A DNA stretch of 64,000 bases from Chloroflexota bacterium (GTDB lineage: Bacteria; Chloroflexota; Anaerolineae; Aggregatilineales; Phototrophicaceae), in contig JAPPFH010000077.1 in NCBI GenBank assembly GCA_028875185.1, positions 1 to 64,000 of the forward strand, read 5' to 3'. Each line of letters begins with the position of its first letter. Position 1 is the first letter of the stretch. The position numbers were made by a program, and so were the translations under genes. Positions 27,837 to 36,870 of the stretch are shown piece after piece. The notes under the pieces are model-generated. The model was not told where the DNA came from. It worked only from the letters and a program-made list of their open reading frames with translations, and made no database searches.

Positions 27837-27899
27837 ATGTCATGCTGAGAGAGAGTTCATTTATATTGAGAAACCTTGAACAAAGCGGGAATGATCGTG

Positions 27900-27919
27900 C
27901 CGGTCGCCCCTACAGTTGT
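27900..27919. repeat. Half of a gtaggggcgacc hairpin
   Basis: 'ccggtcgcccctacagttgtc' is the right arm of the hairpin family without its left arm. The remaining bases of the 323-bp gap (27652-27974) show no gene. Confidence 0.5.
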
Positions 27920-27974
27920 CAAACGGCAACGTGTAAACTAGGCGCGCGACAAAGTTGAACGATAAAGGAAGATT

Positions 27975-28850
27975 ATGAAACTGCTAACCTACCAAACTGA
28001 CGACGGCTTGAAGCTAGGCGTGAAAACAGCGCGCGGCATTCTCGATGTTTCGGCGGCTGCGGCTGCGGCGGGCGTCCCTCGCTCGATCACACCGGACGCG
28101 GTCTACGGGCGCGGCAACGCTGTGCTTGCGCGATTGGGCGCGCTGGCAGCGGCAACCGATGACCCCGCCCACTTTCATGATGAGAACGACCTGACCATTG
28201 GACCAGCCGTGCCCAACCCGGGCAAGATTCTTTGCGTCGGCTTGAATTACCAGAAGCACGCGGCCGAAACCGGCGCAACGCCGCCCGAGGAACCGGTCCT
28301 CTTCAGCAAGTTCAACAACACCATCGCGGCGCCCAATGAAGGCATCCCGCTGCAAGCCGATTGGACGCGCGTCGATTACGAATCAGAGCTGGGCGTGGTG
28401 ATGGGCGCGACCGCGCGCAACGTCTCGGTTGAAGACGCGCTGGATTGCGTCTTCGGCTATTGCAATATGAACGACCTCAGCGAGCGCCGCTTGCAGATGC
28501 TCAGCGGGCAATGGCTGCTGGGCAAGACGCTGGACAAATTCCTGCCGCTGGGTCCCTACGTGGTGACAGCCGATGAGGTTCCCGATCCACAGAATCTCTC
28601 GATCAAGGGCTGGATGAACGGCGAGATGCGGCAAGACAGCAATACCGCCGATATGATCTTCACCGTCGCCGAAGTCATCGCCTACGCCAGCCAGATAATG
28701 ACGCTCAGCCCGGGTGATGTCATTAGCACAGGTACGCCCGAAGGCGTCATCATGGGCATGGCGGAAAAGGTCTGGATGCAGCCGGGCGATGAATACATTG
28801 TCGAGGTCGAAGGCTTGGGCAAACTGGTCAATCGCATGATTGAGGCTTGA
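27975..28850 (+). CDS. Fumarylacetoacetate hydrolase (FAH) family protein
   Basis: 291 residues. 'ILCVGLNYQKHAAE', 'DYESELGVVMG' (metal-binding Glu residues), 'CNMNDLSERRLQ' and 'GDVISTGTPEGV' match the FAH/HpcE family of hydrolases, isomerases and decarboxylases acting on beta-diketo acids. The N-terminal 60 residues are the usual small domain. The next gene, an epimerase, starts two bases after the stop, so the two are probably translated together. Exact substrate not inferable; similar genes act in sugar-acid or aromatic breakdown. Confidence 0.88.
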   Translation: MKLLTYQTDDGLKLGVKTARGILDVSAAAAAAGVPRSITPDAVYGRGNAVLARLGALAAATDDPAHFHDENDLTIGPAVPNPGKILCVGLNYQKHAAETGATPPEEPVLFSKFNNTIAAPNEGIPLQADWTRVDYESELGVVMGATARNVSVEDALDCVFGYCNMNDLSERRLQMLSGQWLLGKTLDKFLPLGPYVVTADEVPDPQNLSIKGWMNGEMRQDSNTADMIFTVAEVIAYASQIMTLSPGDVISTGTPEGVIMGMAEKVWMQPGDEYIVEVEGLGKLVNRMIEA

Positions 28851-28852
28851 AA

Positions 28853-29797
28853 ATGACGGACACTTATCTGGTCACTGGCGGCATGGGCTGCATAGGCGCC
28901 TGGGCGCTCTATCACTTGGCGCGGAGCGGGAAACGCGCGGTCAACTTCGATCAAAGCGTGGATCGCCAGCGCGTCAATTGGTTGATGAGCGCCGATGATC
29001 AGGCGGCTCTCACATTCGTAGGCGGCGACCTGCGCGATACCGATGCGCTTAAGGCGGTATTCGCTGAACACGGCATTACGCGCGTCATCCACTTGGCGGC
29101 GCTGCAAGTGCCCTTCTGCCGCGCCAATCCGGTGCTGGGCGCCGAGGTCAACGTGACCGGCACGATCAACGTGTTTGAAGCGGCGCGCGCAAACGGCGTC
29201 ACTCATGTCGCCTACGCGTCATCAATCGGCGTTTACGGTCCGCCTTCGGATTTTCCGCCGGGTCTCATCCCCAACGACGCGCCCAAAAACCCGCGCACGC
29301 TCTACGGCGCTTACAAGGTCTGCAATGAGGGAACGGCGCTGGTCTATTACGAAGAAAACGGCATCACCAGCACCGCGCTGCGCCCCTACACGGTATACGG
29401 CGTCGGGCGCAATCAAGGCATGACCAGTGAGCCGACCAAAGCCTTGGTGGCAGCCGCCAAGGGGCAACCCTACAAGATCCCCTTCAGCGGGGCGATGCAA
29501 TTCCAGTGGGCGTCGGATGTGGCGCGGCAATTCATCTTGGCGGCTGAGCAGCCGCTGGATGGCGCGCGCGGCTTCAATCTGGGCGGACCGCCGTCGGATG
29601 TCGGGCGCTTCGCCGCGATCGCAAGGGACGCGCTGCCCGGGGCTGAGATTGAGGTGGTGGATGATCCCCTCCCATTCCCCGCCGGCTTTGATGACAGCGC
29701 GTTGCGGGCGAACTTCGACACGGTCTACGAGACGCCGCTCGATGAGGGCATCGCCACGACAATCGCGCATATTCAGCGTTTGGGGGATGTGATTTAA
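28853..29797 (+). CDS. NAD-dependent epimerase/dehydratase (extended SDR)
   Basis: 314 residues. Nucleotide-binding 'YLVTGGMGCIG', 'VIHLAALQVP', active-site Ser in 'AYASSIGVYG', Tyr-Lys in 'YGAYKVCNE'. ATG 28853 has GAGG seven bases upstream, within the end of the FAH gene. Family members interconvert or oxidise nucleotide sugars or free sugars. Coupling with the FAH gene suggests a sugar-acid pathway, by analogy with uronate dehydrogenase-like SDRs; this is inference. Confidence 0.85.
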   Translation: MTDTYLVTGGMGCIGAWALYHLARSGKRAVNFDQSVDRQRVNWLMSADDQAALTFVGGDLRDTDALKAVFAEHGITRVIHLAALQVPFCRANPVLGAEVNVTGTINVFEAARANGVTHVAYASSIGVYGPPSDFPPGLIPNDAPKNPRTLYGAYKVCNEGTALVYYEENGITSTALRPYTVYGVGRNQGMTSEPTKALVAAAKGQPYKIPFSGAMQFQWASDVARQFILAAEQPLDGARGFNLGGPPSDVGRFAAIARDALPGAEIEVVDDPLPFPAGFDDSALRANFDTVYETPLDEGIATTIAHIQRLGDVI

Positions 29798-29805
29798 CTG
29801 CGGCA

Positions 29806-29836
29806 ATTGTAGGGACGAGGCGGCGACTCGACCTTC
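29806..29836. repeat. Decayed gtaggggcg-type hairpin
   Basis: 'ttgtagggacgag' and 'actcgacctt' are imperfect arms of the same hairpin family, between the convergent epimerase and Uma2 genes, where it may act as a bidirectional terminator. Confidence 0.4.
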
Positions 29837-29845
29837 AAAACCAAG

Positions 29846-30424
29846 TTACTTGGGTGTGGGAAAAAGTCGACTAAGTTCCAACTCAAAGCCGGGCAGCGCG
29901 TCTTCGCCGGAGAGCAGGCCATCGGCGCCTATAAACTCGATGTCCAGGCGCGCGCCATCGGCCGATCGACATACATCGACGCCTCTTTCAGAAGGCAGAA
30001 CTATCCATACTACGCGACTGCCATTGTCCAAATAAATTCTTGCCTTGCGCCGGAGCTGTGCCAAGGAATCGCTGGGCGAGGCGATCTCCACTGCGAGCTC
30101 TGGCATGATTGACAAGAATCCATTCTCGGGCTGTTGGCTCAAGCGCGCGTGGCTGACAAAGGCGACATCCGGCGCGAGCAGTGTGTGGCGGTCGCCGGGC
30201 GGGTGAAAGCCAAGTTCAACGTGCACTTCTCCCAAGTCCTTCGACATGACATATCCGCGCAGGAAAAAGTCGATTATTGAGGCAAGCCGGCTATGGACGC
30301 GTTGCACAGGTGACATCTCAAAGATTTCTCCGCCCATTAGGTAGAATCGCTTATCAGCAAATTCGGGCTGCCGTATCAATTCACTGACGGCGTCAATATC
30401 AAGCAACCGTTCTTGAGTCGCCAT
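29846..30424 (-). CDS. Uma2-family (DUF820) PD-(D/E)XK-type protein, copy 1
   Basis: 192 residues. 'YLMGGEIFEMSP', 'APDVAFV' (Asp), 'PELAVEIASPSDS' (Glu) and 'KARIYLDNGSRVVWIVLP' (Lys) are the Uma2 core, a restriction-endonuclease fold of unknown cellular role that is often multicopy in Chloroflexota and cyanobacteria. A second family member is at 44977-45555. Stands alone. Confidence 0.85.
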   Translation of the reverse strand: MATQERLLDIDAVSELIRQPEFADKRFYLMGGEIFEMSPVQRVHSRLASIIDFFLRGYVMSKDLGEVHVELGFHPPGDRHTLLAPDVAFVSHARLSQQPENGFLSIMPELAVEIASPSDSLAQLRRKARIYLDNGSRVVWIVLPSERGVDVCRSADGARLDIEFIGADGLLSGEDALPGFELELSRLFPTPK

Positions 30425-30503
30425 TTCGCTTTGCCTTGCGAACCATCTGCGAGTAGCATATCATGTTTCGTCTGGTTGCAAGTATAACGCTCAAAGCGCG
30501 CTT

Positions 30504-30534
30504 GTCGCAATAGCCGCGCATGAGGGCTTGCGAC
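30504..30534. promoter_or_regulatory. Inverted repeat upstream of sppA
   Basis: gtcgcaa and ttgcgac, perfect 7-bp arms separated by 17 bases, lie about 115 bp before the sppA start in a 225-bp divergent gap. It could be an operator; nothing else supports this. Confidence 0.25.
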
Positions 30535-30649
30535 ATCGGCGCTATCGAATACGTATACAATGAATAGAGGTCAATTGGCGGAATACCTGTCATTTTACTC
30601 TGCGTTCACTGCGTCTCTGTGGCGAAACCAATAAAAGAAAGTCCAAGCC

Positions 30650-32323
30650 ATGTCCCAAACCAAACGATTGATCCAGCAACTCAGCGTCAATCTGCTCAAC
30701 ATGCAGCGGGCGCGCGTCAAGGCGATCGACTACGTCATGATCGAGGTACCGAGCTCCTTCGCGCCGATCCCCAAAGAGCGCAACTTCGTGCAGCGCCAGG
30801 TCTTGGGCGCGCCGCCGATGAGCTTGATGGAATTCGTAAGCGCGCTAGACCGCATTAGCGATGATCCGCGGCCTCTGGGCGTCATCCTGTACTTTCGCGG
30901 ATTCGCTGGCAGCACGGCTGACCTGCAGACGATGCGCGACGCGATTCTGCGCCTGCGGGAAAAGGGCAAGCGCGCGCTGAGCTATGCGCCGGGATATCGT
31001 ACGCTCGAATACTTTGTCGCCAGCGCCTGCGATGAGGTCCTGCTGTCGCCTGGCGGCATGCTCGAAACCACCGGTTTACTAAGCCAACAGATCTTTCTCA
31101 AGGAGGGCTTGGCGACCGTCGGTTTGGAATTTGACGCTATTGCGATTTCGCCTTACAAGGGCGCGGCTGACGCGCTGACGCGGAAAGACCCATCCAAGGA
31201 AGGGCGGGAGCAGACCAATTGGCTGCTCGATTCCATATTCGAAATAGTGTTAGACGGCATCGCCAGCACGCGCAAGATGAAGTTGGACGAAGTCCAGCAC
31301 ATGATCGATGGCGGGCTGCATCTCGGCGATGTTGCGCTGGAGAAGGGCTACATCGATGGCATCATGAACGAGGAGCAGCTCATTGAGTATCTCGGCATCA
31401 CCAAGATCACGATGTGGGAAGAAGCCGATGGGCAGATTCTGCTGCCGGAGCGCGATTTCAGCGGGAAATATGTCGGCTTGATTTACGGCGGCGGCATGAT
31501 CGTCGATGGCGAAAGCGCCACCCCGCCGAGCGATATGCCCGTCCCGCTGCCCTTTGTCGGCGGCGAGCGCCTGGGCGATGTCACCCTCAACCAGCAGGTG
31601 CGCAATCTGATGAAGGACCCGGCATGCGGCGCGCTGGTGCTCTATATCGACAGCGGCGGCGGCTCGGCCACGGCGTCGGAGTCGATGGCGTCGGCGCTGA
31701 AGGAATTCGCCAAGACGCGTCCGCTGGTGGTCTTCATGGGTGGCGTGGCGGCATCGGGCGGCTATTATATCGCGACGCCGGCGCACTGGGTCGTGGCGCA
31801 GGCCGGCACGATTACCGGCTCCATCGGCGTGCTGATGGGCAAGCTGGTGAATAACGAAATGCTGCGTAAACTGCACGTCAACGCCTTCTCTTATTTGCGC
31901 GGCGAACATGCCGACATGATGACCAGCGAGAGTCCCTTCAGCAAGGCGCAGCGCGGAATGATGCGCGGCAGCATTGAGCATATCTATGCGCAATTTCTCG
32001 ACCGCGTGGCCGAGAGCCGCGGCAAAACCAGCGCTGAGATCGACGAGATCGGCGGCGGGCGCGTTTGGACCGGCGCGCAAGCTTTGGAGCGCGGCCTGGT
32101 TGATGAGCTGGGCAACTTGCAGCGCGCGCTTGACAAGGCGCGTGAATTAGCGCAGCTGCCGCATAATGCCCCCGCGATGCTTATCCGCGAGAAGGGCAAG
32201 CCGATCGGCGCGCAGGTGGCCGAGGGAAATCCGGCGGCGCTGCTAAAGTATGCCGGGGATAGCGTTGAGGCGCTGACCAAACGGGCGCAGTGCATAATGC
32301 CTTTCGAGTGGCGCGTGAAGTAG
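30650..32323 (+). CDS. sppA: Signal peptide peptidase SppA, 67K (long) type
   Basis: 557 residues with the duplicated crotonase-like fold of protease IV. The N-terminal repeat carries the catalytic lysine region ('SPYKGAADALTRKDPSKE') and the C-terminal repeat the nucleophile serine ('GVAASGGYYIATPA') followed by 'GTITGSIGVLMG'. It degrades cleaved signal peptides. Unlike E. coli SppA there is no N-terminal membrane helix, so it may be soluble or peripheral. ATG 30650 with AAAGAAAG upstream. Not in an operon. Confidence 0.9.
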   Translation: MSQTKRLIQQLSVNLLNMQRARVKAIDYVMIEVPSSFAPIPKERNFVQRQVLGAPPMSLMEFVSALDRISDDPRPLGVILYFRGFAGSTADLQTMRDAILRLREKGKRALSYAPGYRTLEYFVASACDEVLLSPGGMLETTGLLSQQIFLKEGLATVGLEFDAIAISPYKGAADALTRKDPSKEGREQTNWLLDSIFEIVLDGIASTRKMKLDEVQHMIDGGLHLGDVALEKGYIDGIMNEEQLIEYLGITKITMWEEADGQILLPERDFSGKYVGLIYGGGMIVDGESATPPSDMPVPLPFVGGERLGDVTLNQQVRNLMKDPACGALVLYIDSGGGSATASESMASALKEFAKTRPLVVFMGGVAASGGYYIATPAHWVVAQAGTITGSIGVLMGKLVNNEMLRKLHVNAFSYLRGEHADMMTSESPFSKAQRGMMRGSIEHIYAQFLDRVAESRGKTSAEIDEIGGGRVWTGAQALERGLVDELGNLQRALDKARELAQLPHNAPAMLIREKGKPIGAQVAEGNPAALLKYAGDSVEALTKRAQCIMPFEWRVK

Positions 32324-32371
32324 GGCAGCGGACTAGCGCACAGTTTCTCTTGAACATTTGAGCGAATAATA

Positions 32372-32409
32372 TTGACAACTGCCGTAAATTGGATAAAATC
32401 ACGGTAGTT
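32372..32409 (+). promoter_or_regulatory. Sigma-70-type promoter with operator-like palindrome, upstream of the DUF488 cassette
   Basis: TTGACA (32372-32377), 16-base spacer, TAAAAT (32394-32399). Overlapping it, aactgccgt (32377-32385) and acggtagtt (32401-32409) are inverted arms with one mismatch that bracket the -10 box. A repressor bound here would occlude RNA polymerase. The promoter is the best consensus match I see in the window. The cassette's own product(s) could be the ligand, but no classical regulator is encoded in it. Confidence 0.6.
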
Positions 32410-32437
32410 ATCGGTTCATTGCAGAGGTAGCTTGCCA

Positions 32438-32950
32438 ATGAACGAAATCTTCACGATCGGCTACGGTGGCCGCGAGACGGACGAATTCATTGCGCTTCTG
32501 AACGAATACGAAATCGATACCCTTGTCGATGTTCGGTCACAGCCATATTCCCGTTTCGCGCCAGATTTCAGCAAAGAAAGACTCTCCGCGATTCTTAGCC
32601 GAAACGGGATCCAGTATGAATTTATGGGCAAATCGCTCGGTGGCAGACCAGCTGACAGCCACTGCTACACCTACAGTCCTCAACGCAAGAAAAAACTGCT
32701 GGATGCCAAGAAGTGTGAATCAAGAGACTTCTATCAGCGGGGCATCTCGCAATTGAAACGAGCGCTATCGATTGGTCGAAGAATCGTAATCATGTGCAGC
32801 GAGCTTGAACCGCACGAGTGTCATCGGGGTTACGTGCTTGGCAAGACGCTTGACAGCGACGAAATTGCCGTAACGCATATTGGCCGCTATGGCGAGCCGC
32901 TCTCGCAATCACAAATCCGAGAGACGAACTATCAAGAGGCGCTGCTCTGA
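32438..32950 (+). CDS. DUF488 family protein, first of two
   Basis: 170 residues from ATG 32438, AGAGG upstream. 'FTIGYGGRETDEFIALL' and 'DTLVDVRSQPYSRF' are the DUF488 N-terminal signature; 'GRRIVIMCSELEPHECHRGYVLG' holds the conserved Cys and the CHR motif. Activity is not established to my knowledge; the fold has been linked to rhodanese-like proteins and the conserved cysteine suggests chemistry on a thiol or nucleobase. First gene of a three-gene cassette behind a strong promoter. Confidence 0.85.
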   Translation: MNEIFTIGYGGRETDEFIALLNEYEIDTLVDVRSQPYSRFAPDFSKERLSAILSRNGIQYEFMGKSLGGRPADSHCYTYSPQRKKKLLDAKKCESRDFYQRGISQLKRALSIGRRIVIMCSELEPHECHRGYVLGKTLDSDEIAVTHIGRYGEPLSQSQIRETNYQEALL

Positions 32951-32981
32951 ATCGCGGCCGCGCTATCCAACATGCGACTTC

Positions 32982-33530
32982 ATGACCGCTGACACACAAA
33001 GCATATTCACTATCGGAGTCTACGGTTCTACCGAAGAGTCGTTTTTTGGCGCCTTGGTCGAAAATGAGATTGATCTATTCATCGACATACGCGCTCGGCG
33101 CGGCCTGCGCGGGTCTCAGTACAAGTACGCGAACAGCAGTTATTTGCAGGCGAAATTGGACGAATTGGGGATTTGCTACGCGTATCTGAAAGAGCTTGCG
33201 CCGACGAAGGAAATCCGCGCGTTGCAGTGGCAAGCGGATAAAGAAGAACAGACGCGAAAACGTGATAGGACGGGGCTTAGCGCAGCCTACGTCAAAGAGT
33301 ACAAGAAGCAGATTCTGAAGTACGGCAAGAGAAAAGCCGAACTAAAGTTAGAGCCTTACACGGTCTTGGAACGGGCGAAACAACTTGCGCTATACCCGAC
33401 AGATAAGCCCTTGCAACGATACGTCCTATTCTGCGTCGAGCAGCATGCCGACGCCTGCCATCGCTCGCTTGTTGCGGCGCGATTCAAAGACAAGATGGGC
33501 GGGAGCGTGAAGCATCTAAACGTTGTTTAG
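32982..33530 (+). CDS. DUF488 family protein, second of two
   Basis: 182 residues, 'IFTIGVYGSTEESFFGALVEN', 'DLFIDIRARRGLRGSQYKYAN' and 'YVLFCVEQHADACHRSLVA'. It is clearly related to the preceding gene but diverged: the 'DVRSQP' loop is 'DIRARRG' and the CHR motif is kept. ATG 32982 is 31 bases after the first gene's stop. Two non-identical DUF488 proteins in a row suggest a heteromer or sequential steps. Confidence 0.82.
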   Translation: MTADTQSIFTIGVYGSTEESFFGALVENEIDLFIDIRARRGLRGSQYKYANSSYLQAKLDELGICYAYLKELAPTKEIRALQWQADKEEQTRKRDRTGLSAAYVKEYKKQILKYGKRKAELKLEPYTVLERAKQLALYPTDKPLQRYVLFCVEQHADACHRSLVAARFKDKMGGSVKHLNVV

Positions 33531-33539
33531 GGGATTGTG

Positions 33540-34187
33540 ATGCCGAGAGTATTGATCGTGGGCAAAACAAAAAAGTGGGACGAAGCTTGTGTTGGCGGAT
33601 TAGTTTTGGATGAATCACTCAAAAGCGTGCGGTTATTGACAGCATCGGGTGAAGATCAACCAGCGGACACGCCATTCGAGGTTGGCTGCATTTGGGAAAT
33701 AACGTTTGAAGAAATTCAAGCCGACAATAGAACTAGTCCGCACTCAGAAGATGTTAGGGTCATTGAAGCTACGCCGTCGTCTCCCAGGATAGACCAGAGG
33801 AAATTGGTTGACTTTATTCGCGATCGATTTTGCCAAAGCGTTTATTCTCCTGCAGAATTATTTGATGGTCTCGTAAAGCCTACTGACAATTATAAGTGGT
33901 TCGTCGCGTCAAAGACCGGTCTACCAAGTTATAGTACCGGTTTCTGGCGTCTTGATAATGCGCTTAGACTATTTTGGGTCTCACAAAATAGAGAAAGGAA
34001 ACCTCGCTACATCTATCTTGATGATGATGGCAACAATCCAACATTTGATGTTCCATATGTGGGATTTGAGGAGCCGCCCTTGGTAGTTATTCCGCGCGGC
34101 GCAATCGTACGTTTTTCGTTAGCTCAGCCATTCAAGAACGATAAACAGCATCGCTGCTACTTGCAACTCTCCGGCTGGTTTCTCTAA
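33540..34187 (+). CDS. Dual OB-fold-like protein, third gene of the DUF488 cassette
   Basis: 215 residues. The start 'PRVLIVGKTKKWDEACVGGLVLDESLKSVRLL' and the end 'IPRGAIVRFSLAQPF...CYLQLSGWF' (quoted in parts) resemble the dual OB domain proteins that I recall as DUF488 partners; all-beta pattern, likely nucleic-acid or nucleotide binding. It starts 9 bases after the second DUF488 gene, with GGGGA upstream. AT-richer than pepF downstream. Assignment rests on memory of the family and context, so moderate confidence. Confidence 0.65.
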   Translation: MPRVLIVGKTKKWDEACVGGLVLDESLKSVRLLTASGEDQPADTPFEVGCIWEITFEEIQADNRTSPHSEDVRVIEATPSSPRIDQRKLVDFIRDRFCQSVYSPAELFDGLVKPTDNYKWFVASKTGLPSYSTGFWRLDNALRLFWVSQNRERKPRYIYLDDDGNNPTFDVPYVGFEEPPLVVIPRGAIVRFSLAQPFKNDKQHRCYLQLSGWFL

Positions 34188-34253
34188 GCAAATCAGTACG
34201 CCCCTGCTACAATCGCCACAATCGCATACAGACTAAAGAAAGGACAGTCCCCA

Positions 34254-36050
34254 ATGACCACCGTGCCCGCACGCGCTGACGTTCCGATCGAATCCACCTG
34301 GAATCACGAGAGTGTCTTCGCCTCCTTCGACGCCTGGCGCGAAGAATACCAGGCGGCGATGGCCAAGCTGCCCGAAATCGACGGCTACAAGGGCACGCTC
34401 TCGCAGGGTCCCGAACGGCTGGCCGAATGGTTCGACTTTCATCAAGCGCTCGCGCGCCGCGTCTGGACGCTCTATATGTACCCGGTGATGTGGCAAGCCT
34501 GCGATGGGGAGAACGAGGAGATCAAGGGCATGGTCGGGCAGGCGCAGGGGCTGGCGGGGCAATTCATGGCTGGCGCCGCTTTCGCCGAGCCCGAGTTGCT
34601 GGCGCTGGATGGCGACCAGTTGCAAGGCTGGCTGCAACGCGATGATCTCAAACACTATCAGCACCATATCGACGATCTGCTGCGGAAGAAGAAGCATGTG
34701 CTATCGGGCGAGGTCGAATCGGTCTTGGGCTTGTTGAGCGATCCGCTTGGGCGCATTGAGAGCGTCCGCAGCGCGCTCAATGATATGGACCTCAAATTCG
34801 AGCCGGCGGCTGACAGCGGCGGGGCGCCACAGCCGCTGGTGCAGAGCACTATCAACAAGCTGCTGGCGAGCGGCGAGCGCGAGACGCGAAAGAGCGCCTG
34901 GCAGAATTACGCCGACAGCTACCTGGAATTCCAAAACACCTTCGCTACTACCTATCTGGCATCGGTAACGCGCGACGTAGCGCTGGCTCGCTTGCGCGGA
35001 TACGAAAGCGTCTTGCAGGCCAAGCTCTCGCCCAACAATATCCCGGTCGAAGTATTCCACAATCTGATCGACACCTACAAAAAACATATCCCCACCTGGC
35101 ATCGCTATTGGGATGTGCGGCGGCGAGCGCTCGGTTACGAGACGATTCATCCATGGGACATATGGGCGCCGCTGACGGCTAATGACCCGGAACTAACATA
35201 TCCCGAGGCGGTGGAGATGATCGCCGATGGCATGGCGCCGCTGGGCGAGGCCTATGTGGAGACCATGCGGCGTGGCTGCCTGGAAGAGCGCTGGGTCGAT
35301 TACGCCATCAACGAGGGCAAATCCGAGGGCGCCTTCTCTTTCGGCACTTATGACAGCCACCCCTTCATAATGATGAGTTTCGATGGCAATTTGAGTTCGA
35401 TGAGCACCTTGGCGCATGAGCTGGGCCATTCGATGCACAGCCACTACACCCGCGCGCGTCAACCCTTCGTCTACAGCAACTACTCGATGTTCGCTGCCGA
35501 GGTCGCCTCGAACTTCAATCAGGCGATGGTGCGGGCGCATTTGTTCGCCGGACAGGACGACCGCGATTTCCAATTGGCGTTGATACAGGAGGCGATGGAC
35601 AATCTCCACCGCTACTTTTTCATTATGCCGACGCTGGCGCGTTTTGAACTCGAGGTACACACGCGCATGGAGAACGACGAGCCGCTGACGCCGGAGACGC
35701 TCAACGAGATTATGGCGGGCTTTTATGCCGAGGGATATGGCGAGACGATGAGCGATGACCCGCGGCGGACGGGCATTACCTGGGCGCAATTCGGGCACTT
35801 GTACGAAGCCTATTACACCTTCCAATACGCCACCGGCATCTCGGCGGCGCATGCGCTGGCGAATGCGATCTTGGCTGGCGAAGACGACGGCGCTGTCGGG
35901 CGCTATCACACGTTCTTGCGCGCGGGTGGAAGCGAGTATGCGATTCCCGCGTTGAAAGCGGCTGGCGTGGATATGTCGACGCCGCTGGCGGTGGAGGAGA
36001 CGTTCAAGGTGCTGGAAGGGCTGGTGGATCGGCTGGAGGGCTTGATTTGA
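34254..36050 (+). CDS. pepF: Oligoendopeptidase F (M3 family zinc peptidase)
   Basis: 598 residues. 'LAHELGHSMHSHYTRA' (about residue 388) is the HEXXH zinc site; the third ligand Glu lies in 'FAAEVASNFNQA'. 'GAFSFGTYDSHPFIMMSF' and 'AYYTFQYATGISAAHALA' are M3 hallmarks. It degrades oligopeptides in the cytoplasm. ATG 34254 with AAAGGAC upstream. Its last codons carry the GGAGG that serves the next gene, whose TTG overlaps the pepF stop, so three small genes follow in the same transcript. Confidence 0.93.
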   Translation: MTTVPARADVPIESTWNHESVFASFDAWREEYQAAMAKLPEIDGYKGTLSQGPERLAEWFDFHQALARRVWTLYMYPVMWQACDGENEEIKGMVGQAQGLAGQFMAGAAFAEPELLALDGDQLQGWLQRDDLKHYQHHIDDLLRKKKHVLSGEVESVLGLLSDPLGRIESVRSALNDMDLKFEPAADSGGAPQPLVQSTINKLLASGERETRKSAWQNYADSYLEFQNTFATTYLASVTRDVALARLRGYESVLQAKLSPNNIPVEVFHNLIDTYKKHIPTWHRYWDVRRRALGYETIHPWDIWAPLTANDPELTYPEAVEMIADGMAPLGEAYVETMRRGCLEERWVDYAINEGKSEGAFSFGTYDSHPFIMMSFDGNLSSMSTLAHELGHSMHSHYTRARQPFVYSNYSMFAAEVASNFNQAMVRAHLFAGQDDRDFQLALIQEAMDNLHRYFFIMPTLARFELEVHTRMENDEPLTPETLNEIMAGFYAEGYGETMSDDPRRTGITWAQFGHLYEAYYTFQYATGISAAHALANAILAGEDDGAVGRYHTFLRAGGSEYAIPALKAAGVDMSTPLAVEETFKVLEGLVDRLEGLI

Positions 36051-36544
36051 GCGAGGCGGCGGACGCTACAATTCAGATTGACCGAGACGCCGCGATCGAC
36101 ATGGCGGTGTACTCTGGCAATCTGCTGTATAGCGACAACGATGAAGCCCACGCCTGGGCTTTGACTGTAATCGTGTCCAATCTGTTTGAACTGATAGGCG
36201 AAGGTGATACGAGCGCTGATCGCTTTGCCGATGGCTTTGGCAAGGTTTCGCTAGTTGCAAACTTGGACGCCAGTGACTTGGGCTGGGATTATGTCAGCGT
36301 GGCCAAAGCAATCCGAAATTGGATTGATCATGGACTGCATTTGGATAGACCGCAGGAGATGAACTCCCGTACCAGAGCGAAAGCTATTGTAAACAGAATT
36401 GGATTCATTCCGATATCGGAGGATGACGACAAAGGCGATACTTATCGTGTATACTCTCTGGCTGAAGGTAGCTATGAACTGTTCTTTTCACCCGCCAGAT
36501 TATGGGCTTCGATTCAACGCTGGGGCGAGGTTAGAACGCTATGA
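36047..36544 (+). CDS. Hypothetical protein coupled to pepF
   Basis: 165 residues, acidic, no signal or membrane span, not recognised. TTG start inside 'TTGA' at the pepF stop, with GGAGG seven bases upstream, argues for translational coupling. 'WALTVIVSNLFELIGEG' and 'ARLWASIQRWGEV' suggest a small alpha/beta domain. Its stop overlaps the next ATG in the pattern ATGA. Confidence 0.6.
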   Translation: MSEAADATIQIDRDAAIDMAVYSGNLLYSDNDEAHAWALTVIVSNLFELIGEGDTSADRFADGFGKVSLVANLDASDLGWDYVSVAKAIRNWIDHGLHLDRPQEMNSRTRAKAIVNRIGFIPISEDDDKGDTYRVYSLAEGSYELFFSPARLWASIQRWGEVRTL

Positions 36545-36855
36545 TTAGAAAACAATATGTATTATATGTACTTGGGGGAAGGCAAGTCAGCTCTTACAGC
36601 TTTGGCAAGCTGGTTCAGCGGCGCTACATCGATCTCATTCCGAGCGAAATCGCGTCACAGGACCTGAATGCTTTCCTCGTCATGCTCCGCGATGCTCAAA
36701 ATGAAATGGACACGGCAGGCTTTAGCCAGAGCCGCGTAGGTCATGTCGATAATAACGGCGTCGGACAGTATTACGACGCGCGCGAATTCCTCAAGAGCGA
36801 AGGCAGAATGGACGGATACAGCGAACCCGAGCCTCTACCCGTAGCCGCGAATTGA
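36541..36855 (+). CDS. Hypothetical protein, tandem paralogue A
   Basis: 104 residues. Overlaps the preceding gene by four bases. 'YVLYVLGGRQVSSYSFGKLV', 'RYIDLIPSEI' and 'VGHVDNNGVGQYYDAREFL' align well with the next gene ('[19 protein letters not shown]', '[10 protein letters not shown]', '[19 protein letters not shown]'). The two arose by tandem duplication. No known family; probably small cytoplasmic beta-rich proteins. Confidence 0.6.
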   Translation: MIRKQYVLYVLGGRQVSSYSFGKLVQRRYIDLIPSEIASQDLNAFLVMLRDAQNEMDTAGFSQSRVGHVDNNGVGQYYDAREFLKSEGRMDGYSEPEPLPVAAN

Positions 36856-36870
36856 ATTGCGCAGCGAACA

